Assembly (NCBI GenBank): GCA_020890855.1
Contig: JAJHPN010000072.1
Span: forward strand, 1-41,504
Length of the DNA: 41,504 nt
Direction of reading: 5' to 3'
DNA from: Candidatus Contendibacter sp.
GTDB lineage: Bacteria; Pseudomonadota; Gammaproteobacteria; Competibacterales; Competibacteraceae
Under the pieces are notes generated by a model that did not search any database, was not told the origin of the DNA, and was given only the letters and a program-made list of their open reading frames with translations. The translations under genes and the position numbers were made by a program. Below, in pieces: positions 31,858 to 38,625 of the stretch. Each line of letters opens with the position of its first letter. Positions within the stretch are counted from its first letter, which is position 1.

Positions 31858-32768
31858 GCGACAGCCTCCGCCCGGTCCTGCTGTGCGCATCCAAGCCATC
31901 GTTCAGCGCATTGCGCTTCGGCGAGCAAAACCGCCAGCGTCGGGATGTTGTGGTCGCGTTCGATCAGGGTCGGCGTCGGGCCGAGCCGTTCCAAGGTGAA
32001 GGCGTATAAATCCCATACGGCGGCGGCGATGGGCGCGCCGTGCGTGTCGATCAGCAGTGGTGCGCCCGCAGCATCCTGGTCTTCAGCGAACCCAGCCAGA
32101 TGAATTTCCCCGACGGCGGCCAGCGGCAGGGCGGCGATATAGCCGTGCGGATCACGGTGATGATTGATGGCGGAGACATAGGCGTTATTTACGTCGAGCA
32201 GCAGCCCGCAGCCGGTGCGGCGCACGATCTCGGTAATAAAGGTCGCTTCATCCAGCGTAGACGCGGCGAATTCAATATACGTGGCCGGATTTTCCAGCAG
32301 GATGCGGCGCTGCAAATGGTCCTGAGTTTGATCGAGGTGATCGCAGACGCGGTTCAGGGTGGGCAGGTCATACGGTAGCGGTAACAGGTCGTTGAAAAAA
32401 TGGCTGTTATGGGTTGACCAGGCCAGATGTTCGGAGAAGGACTGTGGTTGGTAGCGGTCGAGCAAGGCCGCCAGCCGGTCAAGATGAGCGGTGTCCAGCG
32501 GCTCATCCGCGCCGATAGAGAGTCCCACCCCGTGAATCGACAGTGGATAGCGGTCACGGATGCGGCGCAAATAATGATGAAACGGGCCGCCAGCGACCAG
32601 ATAGTTTTCAGCGTGTATCTCGAAGAAACCGAGATCCGGGCTGGTCGCCAGGATCTCGGCGAAGTGCTGGGGTTTGAGGCCAAGGCCCGCCCGGTTGGGC
32701 AGGCGGTGGCGAGGTTGCGGGTTCGGGGCGCCGGGCGTTGCGTGGGTAAAGAGAGATGGCGTTGTCAT
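31854..32768 (-). CDS. bufB: BufB, MNIO (DUF692) multinuclear iron enzyme
   Basis: A 304-residue DUF692/MNIO enzyme with a TIM-barrel fold. Metal-binding His, Glu and Asp residues are visible in [55 protein letters not shown] and HNIP. In bufferin systems it oxidises cysteines of BufA to thiooxazole rings. It starts 32 bp after the bufA stop and overlaps bufC by four bases, so the four genes form an operon with coupled translation of the last three. Confidence 0.92.
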   Translation of the reverse strand: MTTPSLFTHATPGAPNPQPRHRLPNRAGLGLKPQHFAEILATSPDLGFFEIHAENYLVAGGPFHHYLRRIRDRYPLSIHGVGLSIGADEPLDTAHLDRLAALLDRYQPQSFSEHLAWSTHNSHFFNDLLPLPYDLPTLNRVCDHLDQTQDHLQRRILLENPATYIEFAASTLDEATFITEIVRRTGCGLLLDVNNAYVSAINHHRDPHGYIAALPLAAVGEIHLAGFAEDQDAAGAPLLIDTHGAPIAAAVWDLYAFTLERLGPTPTLIERDHNIPTLAVLLAEAQCAERWLGCAQQDRAEAVA

Positions 32769-32800
32769 TGCGGGCGCCCCGTCCAGTCAGATGGTTACGC

Positions 32801-33106
32801 TCAGGATTTCTTTTCTGCGAACGCGGCTAATTGACCATGACCGGTCGGCGAGGTCGGCGAGGCGGTCTTTTCACAACTGCCCTTGGGGACGTTCTTCCAG
32901 GCGCCGCCTTGGTAATCCACTTTGGAGGTGCCGGCACAGGTCGTGCCTGGCCCGGCGGCGCAGTCATTCTTGCCTTTCAGGGCGACGCCGAAGCATTTTT
33001 CCATTTCCGCCCCAACGGCGGGGGCAGTGCTCAGCGTCAGCGCCGAACCTAAAGCCAAAGCCAGCGCCGCAGCGGACAGGGTGGTCGAAGTCAGGGTGTT
33101 GCTCAT
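32801..33106 (-). CDS. bufA: BufA, DUF2282 bufferin precursor peptide
   Basis: A 101-residue precursor with a Sec signal peptide (about 1-33, cleavage likely after VGA) and four cysteines at 38, 49, 57 and 78: EKCFG, KGKNDCA, TTCAGT and GSCEK. This is the four-Cys bufferin-1 pattern of DUF2282. In characterised systems the two middle Cys become thiooxazoles and the peptide binds Cu in the periplasm. The GAGGA ribosome site lies seven bases before ATG 33106. An extra ~20-residue C-terminal tail ([20 protein letters not shown]) is unlike the usual short end. Leads bufB-bufC-doxX. Confidence 0.93.
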   Translation of the reverse strand: MSNTLTSTTLSAAALALALGSALTLSTAPAVGAEMEKCFGVALKGKNDCAAGPGTTCAGTSKVDYQGGAWKNVPKGSCEKTASPTSPTGHGQLAAFAEKKS

Positions 33107-33387
33107 GGGCGATTCCTCATCGTCAGTCGTGGGTCAAACTCAAGGGCGATCCTCCGGCAGTGGGAGGAGCAGGGGTTAAACGCGCCAGCATTGTTGCGTT
33201 CAATGCAGGTTAGTCGCAGCCACCCGGCGTTTCTTACAGCGGCAGTGAAAAAAAGTGGATTTTTGATCAATGGCAAGCGATTCAATCAGATCGCTGGCTG
33301 GCGGCAATGGGCAGATCACTGGTGATTTCGAGTGTGGGTTAGCGCGCTGGTCGCCTGCAAAATGACCCACAGGGGGAAGTCATACCC

Positions 33388-34353
33388 TCACGCCGCCAGC
33401 GCCCCGCCGCAACTGCTGCCCTGGCCGGCGGTGCAGCCGTAGCAGTGATCGGCGACCCGCACCTGAGCGCCGGTCAAGTCACGGTCCAGCAGATCGGCCA
33501 GATGGGTGTGACCGGGGCCATTCGCGCCCAGGGGCAGTTTCAGCATCTGGTTAAAGTCGCAATCGTAGACGTAGCCTCGCCAGTCCACCGAAATCAGGTT
33601 GCGGCACATCACTGCGTCCAGATTCTCGTTGCGATGAGCCGCTTTGAGCAAGTCCATGTAGGGCGCGAATTGCCCTTTGGAGAGGAGTTGACTGCCAAAA
33701 CGCTGGATCGGCATGTTGGCGAGGGCGAACAGGTGGTTGAACACGATCCCGTAACGGGTCGCTAACTCCTGCTGGTAAGCGGCTTCCAGCCCCACTTGAT
33801 CGGGGGGCAGGCTTGGCCCGAGCGGGTTGTACACCAGATTCAGCATCAGGTTGCCGCCGGGCTGGCCGTAGCCGTGGGTGTTGAGTTGCCGCAAGCCGGC
33901 TAGACTGGACTCGAACACGCCTTTGCCGCGCTGTTGATCGACATTTTCCTCCAGATAGCAGGGGAGGGAGGCGGTAATTTCAACCTGCTGATCGGCCAGG
34001 AACGCGGCCAGATCGGTTTGACCGGGTTCGTTGAGGATGGTCAGGTTGCAGCGGTCGATGACGTGGACGCCTTGACTTCGGGCGCGGACCACCAGGTGGC
34101 GGAAGTGCGGATTCAGTTCAGGAGCGCCGCCGGTCAGGTCCAGCGTCGCCACCCGGCGCAAGGTCAGGTAACGCAGCAGCAGATCTACGGTTTCGCCGCT
34201 CATCTCTTCGGTGCGCTGGGGACTGGCGGCAACATGACAATGGGTGCAGGACTGGTTGCAGCGATAGCCGAGGTTGGCTTGCAAAGTGTCGATGCGGGCG
34301 CGGTAAACCGTGGGAAAGTCGGTTTTCACCAGCAGGGGAAAGGTGTCGCGCAT
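33388..34353 (-). CDS. arsS: Radical SAM protein of the ArsS (arsenosugar biosynthesis) family
   Basis: A 321-residue enzyme. The 4Fe-4S site is Cys32, Cys36, Cys39 in YRCNQSCTHCH, followed by DLTGGAPELNPHF. The C-terminal ~100 residues are the ArsS-type domain (DUF3641) with CRNLISVDWRGYVYDCDFNQ and a final cysteine cluster CYGCTAGQGSSC. In arsenosugar makers ArsS adds a deoxyadenosyl group to dimethylarsinous acid and is next to arsM; no arsM is seen here. It lies upstream of bufA on the same strand, with a gap of about 280 bp, so cotranscription is possible but unproven. Whether its true substrate is arsenical is open. Confidence 0.88.
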   Translation of the reverse strand: MRDTFPLLVKTDFPTVYRARIDTLQANLGYRCNQSCTHCHVAASPQRTEEMSGETVDLLLRYLTLRRVATLDLTGGAPELNPHFRHLVVRARSQGVHVIDRCNLTILNEPGQTDLAAFLADQQVEITASLPCYLEENVDQQRGKGVFESSLAGLRQLNTHGYGQPGGNLMLNLVYNPLGPSLPPDQVGLEAAYQQELATRYGIVFNHLFALANMPIQRFGSQLLSKGQFAPYMDLLKAAHRNENLDAVMCRNLISVDWRGYVYDCDFNQMLKLPLGANGPGHTHLADLLDRDLTGAQVRVADHCYGCTAGQGSSCGGALAA

Positions 34354-34567
34354 GGCGGTTCTCTCGCAAAGGGAATTTCCCCTTGGTCGGGGAAGGGAAT
34401 GAATCCTTACAGATCAGCGCGAAGGTTCAATTCGGCGCGTGCCACGGTTATTTAGTCAACCAACATTTCCGGAGGGCCGGGTTTAATCCGCCTACGCCAT
34501 CATCCGGTCCAGCTTGGGCGCCCAGCCCGCTTCACGGGCGATCGACACTGAGGGAAACTGTTTTCAC

Positions 34568-35344
34568 ATGGAACTATATCTATCCAAGATTCTGCCGATC
34601 TTCGTCTACCCGGTCGGCCTGACGCTCTGTCTGGCCTTGTTTGCCGGACTATGCAGCTGGTGGCGCTGGCGGCGGTTGGCCCGATTCAGCCTCTTTCTGG
34701 CGGTCGCCATCCTCTGGATCGCCGCTACTCCCGCCGTTGGCGAATTTCTCTATCGTCAGCTTGAACGCCAATATCCGCCTCTCGCCATCGCCGACACCCC
34801 GGTCGCCGATGCCGTCATTCTGCTCGGCGGCGTCCTGCGCCCACCACTTTTTCCACGACAGACTGCTGATCTGAACGACGCCATTGACCGGGTGGTTCAG
34901 GCCGCCCGGTTATACCGTGCTGGCAAAGTGCAATGGATTCTCATCGCTGCGGGTAACTTGCCCTGGAGCCGCGCTTCCCGGAGCGAGGCCGAATGGATCG
35001 CCGATCTGCTGATCGAATGGGGCATCCCCCGCACCGCGTTGTTGCTCGATACCGCCAGCCGCAACACGGCCGAGAACGCTACCTATGCTCGAGCGCTGAT
35101 GCTCCAGCACGGTCTACGCACCGGTCTGCTGGTGACCTCGGCGGGACACATGCCTCGGGCGCTGGCGCTTTTTCAGGCGGTCGGAATCGACGTGACGCCC
35201 TGCGCAACAGACCTGCGAGCTGCTGGCGACCAGCAAGGAACCGTGTTTTATTGGTTGCCCGATGTCACCGCTCTGGAGCTGACCACGCTGGCTATCCGGG
35301 AATGGCTTGGGATCATGGTCAACCGCTTTCGAGCGGCGAGATGA
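34568..35344 (+). CDS. ElyC/YdcF-like DUF218 envelope protein
   Basis: A 258-residue protein with two N-terminal hydrophobic segments (about 8-30 and 39-58) and a DUF218 domain (about 75-250) exposed to the periplasm. DUF218 marks are ADAVILLGG, RVVQAARLYRAGKVQWILIAAG, TASRNTAENATYARAL and LLVTSAGHMPRALALF. This size and two-helix layout match ElyC, which affects envelope biogenesis and undecaprenyl-lipid metabolism in E. coli. ATG 34568 fits the first helix; a GTG or ATG upstream adds nothing membrane-like. Confidence 0.88.
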   Translation: MELYLSKILPIFVYPVGLTLCLALFAGLCSWWRWRRLARFSLFLAVAILWIAATPAVGEFLYRQLERQYPPLAIADTPVADAVILLGGVLRPPLFPRQTADLNDAIDRVVQAARLYRAGKVQWILIAAGNLPWSRASRSEAEWIADLLIEWGIPRTALLLDTASRNTAENATYARALMLQHGLRTGLLVTSAGHMPRALALFQAVGIDVTPCATDLRAAGDQQGTVFYWLPDVTALELTTLAIREWLGIMVNRFRAAR

Positions 35345-35390
35345 AACATCGCTATAACGCCCAAAATGATTAGATTTTGGATAGCCATGA

Positions 35391-35948
35391 TTAGCCTCCA
35401 GACTTCACTGTCTTCTCCGAAGCCTGCGATGCCATGATGCGGTTTTCCGCCGCCAGCCATAAATCCAGTGCGGACTGGTGCTGACTTTCCGCCGTTTCCC
35501 ACAGGTGGTAGGCGGTCTTGCGGATTTGTTCCAGGTAATCCGCTGGTGAGAAGGTTTCAAAGGTTTTGGCCAGCGCTTCTTCTCGGCCAAGGTAGGCGCC
35601 GGCGGCGCGCGCTGCTGATTCGGTCAGCAGGCGCAAATGCTTTTCCGCCGCCAGCCAGAAATCCATCGAGCGATCGCGCTGTTCCGTGCTGGCGGACCAC
35701 ATGCAGCGGGCCAGTTCGCGGACGCGATAGACGTAAAGCGCGCGCAGCGCCGGGGGCCAGGCCGTCGCCGTTTCAACCACGGCCGCGGTGGCCGCATTCG
35801 TTTGACGGACCGAGTTGGCCGTGATCTCGATGATCATCTGCTCAGCCATCACCCAGAAATCGAGGGCTGTTTGACCAAAGTCGCGCCCAGCCGTCCGCCA
35901 GAGGTCATAGGCCAAATGGCGGATATCCTGTTCCAGATCGTTTTCCAT
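35391..35948 (-). CDS. Protein built of three DUF2934-like repeats
   Basis: A 185-residue, wholly helical protein with three tandem units at about 7-41, 76-109 and 138-172. They share I-R-x-x-A-Y-x-L-W followed by about ten residues and then A-x-D-x-W-x-x-A-E: IRHLAYDLWRTAG...ALDFWVMAEQ, VRELARCMWSAS...SMDFWLAAEK and IRKTAYHLWETA...ALDLWLAAEN. DUF2934 units are normally single and short, so three copies are unusual. No signal peptide or membrane helix. The start is ATG 35948, with AGGA upstream; the longer frame before it is in the next gene. It could be granule-associated or regulatory; the function is unknown. Confidence 0.75.
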   Translation of the reverse strand: MENDLEQDIRHLAYDLWRTAGRDFGQTALDFWVMAEQMIIEITANSVRQTNAATAAVVETATAWPPALRALYVYRVRELARCMWSASTEQRDRSMDFWLAAEKHLRLLTESAARAAGAYLGREEALAKTFETFSPADYLEQIRKTAYHLWETAESQHQSALDLWLAAENRIMASQASEKTVKSGG

Positions 35949-35992
35949 AGAACGGTGATCCTGTTTGTGCGTTTTGCCGGGATTAATGCGCC

Positions 35993-36547
35993 TCACTGCC
36001 CATCGCGGAAGTGCTTCACTTCCATTTCCGCCGCGCCGGGGTCGGACGTGTAGAAGTAGGTTTTGCCTTCGAAGACGAACTGGGTATTGCCTTCCGAGGT
36101 GCTGAAAGTCGCTGGCTGAACTTTCATGCCTTCGAAGGTCACGTTGACGCGCTTGCCGCCGCGCCAGTTTAAAGTGATGTTCTGGTCCGGGTAATGGACG
36201 ACGGTCTTGCCCGAACCGCCGGGTGCGGGAACGCTGTCGGACGCGCTGTTGACCTGGCAATCCGCCTCCGGCGCTTTGACGAGGGACTGATAGCGACCAT
36301 CGGCAGTCTGCACAATGACGCACTGTCCAGTACGGGTATGACGCCAGTTCGTATAACTGGCGCCGCCCGATTTTTCGCCCTTGATAAACTGATAGCCGCG
36401 CTTCTGGAGCGTTTGTTCACCGCTGCTGCCTTTGGCTCCAACCAGGTCCTGCAAGCCGGGGGCAGGGTCTTGAGCTTGGGCGGCTTGCGCCAGAAGGAAA
36501 ACAGCGGCGAGCGCTCCGGTAAAATAGCCGATGACAGGATGCTTCAT
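35993..36547 (-). CDS. Secreted small protein of unknown function
   Basis: A 184-residue protein with a Sec signal peptide (MKHPVIGYFTGALAAVFLLAQAAQA, cleavage after AQA). The mature part has GLQDLVGAKGSSGEQTLQKR, then YQFIKGEKSGGASYTNWRHT and CVIVQTADGRYQSLV, two cysteines (about 84 and 105) that could pair, and a C-terminal beta-rich half. It looks like a family of periplasmic proteins I know only as hypothetical. The start is ATG 36547; an ATG at 36568 lies before the signal. It is 44 bp upstream of the DUF2934-type gene on the same strand, so they may be cotranscribed. Confidence 0.7.
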   Translation of the reverse strand: MKHPVIGYFTGALAAVFLLAQAAQAQDPAPGLQDLVGAKGSSGEQTLQKRGYQFIKGEKSGGASYTNWRHTRTGQCVIVQTADGRYQSLVKAPEADCQVNSASDSVPAPGGSGKTVVHYPDQNITLNWRGGKRVNVTFEGMKVQPATFSTSEGNTQFVFEGKTYFYTSDPGAAEMEVKHFRDGQ

Positions 36548-36865
36548 GGGGTGCGAACTTCGGATCAATAGGTTGAGCGATTGGGAAAAAAAGCAGGGCT
36601 AGGCCAGTCGGACAAGTGGTAAAGATCAATGAGCATTGCGCCTTGGCTTTCGGATCGACGGTATTGGGTGGGGTTTGCATAATCTTATTTAAGTAGGCCA
36701 AAACCATGGTGTCTACAAAGGCATGTAACCGTTACTTCAGGATGGCGCTGTTCCGGGAGACTGCCTAACGCGCCCTGATCCTGGCGCTGGTGACGCACTG
36801 CGTGGAGGGCTTACGGAAGGCGGGGCTCAATACATCAATCTTGCCGATCGGGTGCGGCTTCTGGA
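36548..36865. other. Intergenic region with no recognised gene
   Basis: About 320 bp between the secreted-protein gene and the ATPase remnant. A plus-strand frame with ILALVTHCVEGLRKAGL near 36775-36830 looks like worn coding sequence but has stops on both sides. It may be a degraded mobile or toxin-antitoxin region. Confidence 0.4.
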
Positions 36866-37123
36866 TCAAGCCGGGTTGACCGGAGCATCCAGGGGGATGG
36901 ACGCAGCGAACATGGTTACTGAGCGTTCTACAAACTGCTGCCAGGGAACGATATGGATGTCGTCGGTACGGTAGGTGTGCTGCCCACGGTAAATGACGGA
37001 TAGCGGCACATCGGGATGCTCGCTGCGGAAAGCGCGCAAACCGGAAAAGTCGGAGCCGCCCACCTCAGCGGCAGACTTGAATTCATGATGCAAGAATGTA
37101 AGACGTTCCTGCAACGTCTTCAA
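36866..37123 (-). pseudogene. Remnant of a DUF4143-type AAA ATPase, C-terminal end
   Basis: An 85-codon frame whose residues 15-65 (EFKSAAEVGGSDFSGLRAFR, then DVPLSVIYRGQHTYRTDDIH, IVPWQQFVE) match the C-terminus of DUF4143 AAA+ ATPases, proteins of about 400 residues that are often on mobile islands. Only the last fifth is present and no ATPase domain exists upstream. The first 14 residues may not belong to the original gene. It is therefore a decayed fragment. Confidence 0.6.
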
Positions 37124-37208
37124 TAAACCAGTGGTTGACGAGTCGGATCGCCCGCAAAATCCCCTCCTCTAAATTTTCCTGTGATCATCCAGGTGGGGAA
37201 GATTTGAA

Positions 37209-37246
37209 TCACGGATAGCCACGGATGACGCGGATTTCACGGATTT
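37209..37246. repeat. Short direct repeats of ACGGAT
   Basis: ACGGAT recurs at 37211, 37221 and 37239, with CGGAT at 37231 (about 10-bp spacing). Such ATCACGGAT-type tracts are common in intergenic DNA of environmental bacteria. It lies just past the recombinase gene stop. Confidence 0.5.
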
Positions 37247-37284
37247 TTCTGTGTCATCCAGTCATCCCATGGATAACGCCGCCT

Positions 37285-38460
37285 TCACCCCTTGAGCCGA
37301 TGCCGTTCCATATTTTCATGCCACTCCTTCTCCTCGGCGTGGAGATACAGGCCGGTGGTGTCGATGCGGGCGTGGCGGGCGTTGCGTTGCAGGAATTGGA
37401 GGTTGATCCCGGCGTCGGCTTGGTGGGTGATGCTGGTGTGGCGGAACCAGTGGGTCGAGGCCCGCCGCAACTTTTCGGCCTGGTGCGGATCGTCCGCTTG
37501 CAACCGGGCTGCGCCTTTGGCGACCAGCATTTTGACAATCCGGTAAATCATGTTGTCGCCAATTCCGGTGGCGCCTTTCAGATTCAACACCAGCGGAATG
37601 GTCTCGTCCGGGGCCGGCAGCGGCGGCAGACCGTGGAAGCGCCGGTACTCGCGCAGCGCTTCCAACATGTCCTGATTGACCGGGACCCGCGCTTCTTTTT
37701 GGCCCTTGCCGGTGACTTGCCACCACCAGCGCCCGCGCACCTGCACAAAGCTGCTCATGGTATGGCCAGCCACTTCGCTGACCCGTGGGCCAAGCAGGTA
37801 CAGCAGGGCGACCAGATAGCGGGCGCGGGCGTAGTGCTGGCAAGCCCGTTCCGTGTCACGGGGCAGATCTTCAATGGCGGCGAGCAGAGCTTGCCATTGA
37901 TCCTGTTCAAGAAAGCGTTCAATTTCACGCAAAGGTTGATGACCCCGGCTGCGGCGGCGGGCCAGCGCCAGCGGGTTGCCGGCCAGATAGCCGGCCTTAA
38001 CCAGATAATTGAACAGGGCGTTGATGATCAGCAGCGCCATTTTGCAACTGGCGGGACTGAGCGGCCCCATGAACGGTCGCCACCGGCCGCTGAACCGGGG
38101 CGCTTTAGGGCCGCACCAGCGGTCGCGGGGCTGCGGGTTGGCGAGAAAGGCTTCATAGCGCAGGCAGTCTTCGCGGGTCAGGCTCGACAGCGGTTTGCCG
38201 CGCTCCATGATCGCCCACAGCAATAACCGTTCAGCTTCCTTACGGTAAGTTCGCAAGGTTTGCGGCGAATCGTGGAACTCGGCCAGCCAGGTTTGCACGG
38301 CGTCCAGATCGTTGCTGGCCGCCAGTTGGCAGACTACTTCCGGCCCGGCCCGGTTGCCGCCGGTGCGGCCATCCAGATCTTCGGGCAGGCGCAGGCGTTC
38401 CAACGGCAGGGGCGGAGAGTGCGGAGCGATGGAGATCAGGGAGGGAGTCAGGGTGGGCAT
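37285..38460 (-). CDS. Tyrosine recombinase/integrase (XerC/D-like)
   Basis: A 391-residue phage-integrase-family enzyme. The N-terminal SAM-like core-binding domain is at about 50-155. The catalytic residues are all visible: Arg226 (GPRVSEV), Lys252 (GKGQKEARVP), His337 and Arg340 (THWFRHTS), His363 (ARHARIDTT) and Tyr372 (GLYLHAEE). It is longer than XerC/XerD (~300) because of a ~50-residue N-terminal tail and a loop at about 108-130. No attachment site or cargo is visible. It is divergent from the small ORF and the PPDK-like gene by 33 bp, so the regulatory region is very short. Confidence 0.9.
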   Translation of the reverse strand: MPTLTPSLISIAPHSPPLPLERLRLPEDLDGRTGGNRAGPEVVCQLAASNDLDAVQTWLAEFHDSPQTLRTYRKEAERLLLWAIMERGKPLSSLTREDCLRYEAFLANPQPRDRWCGPKAPRFSGRWRPFMGPLSPASCKMALLIINALFNYLVKAGYLAGNPLALARRRSRGHQPLREIERFLEQDQWQALLAAIEDLPRDTERACQHYARARYLVALLYLLGPRVSEVAGHTMSSFVQVRGRWWWQVTGKGQKEARVPVNQDMLEALREYRRFHGLPPLPAPDETIPLVLNLKGATGIGDNMIYRIVKMLVAKGAARLQADDPHQAEKLRRASTHWFRHTSITHQADAGINLQFLQRNARHARIDTTGLYLHAEEKEWHENMERHRLKG

Positions 38461-38493
38461 GGCGGCATCACTTTTCTCGCGAAATCAGGAACG

Positions 38494-38625
38494 ATGACAA
38501 TGACTAGCAAGCGCTATCGAAAAGATCATAGCTTCGACTATCGGCTATTATTGCGCGGGTATGGGTTGAGCCGGCGATCTGGCGGGCTGACGCCTCGAAC
38601 CGTAAACAGAGTGGGGAGCGCGTAA
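38494..38625 (+). CDS. 43-residue ORF coupled to the ATP-grasp gene
   Basis: ATG 38494 has AGGA upstream (GAAATCAGGAACG). The 43 codons (MTMTSKRYRKDHSFDYRLLL... GLSRRSGGLTPRTVNRVGSA) are basic and end with TAATG, in which the stop overlaps the start of the next gene by one base. It may be a coupling leader peptide or just a chance frame. No family is recognised. Confidence 0.4.
   Translation: MTMTSKRYRKDHSFDYRLLLRGYGLSRRSGGLTPRTVNRVGSA

Noticed and set aside
37285-38460. Genomic island or integron driven by the tyrosine recombinase
   Set aside because: No tRNA, attachment repeats or gene cassettes were found near it, so no element boundary can be supported.
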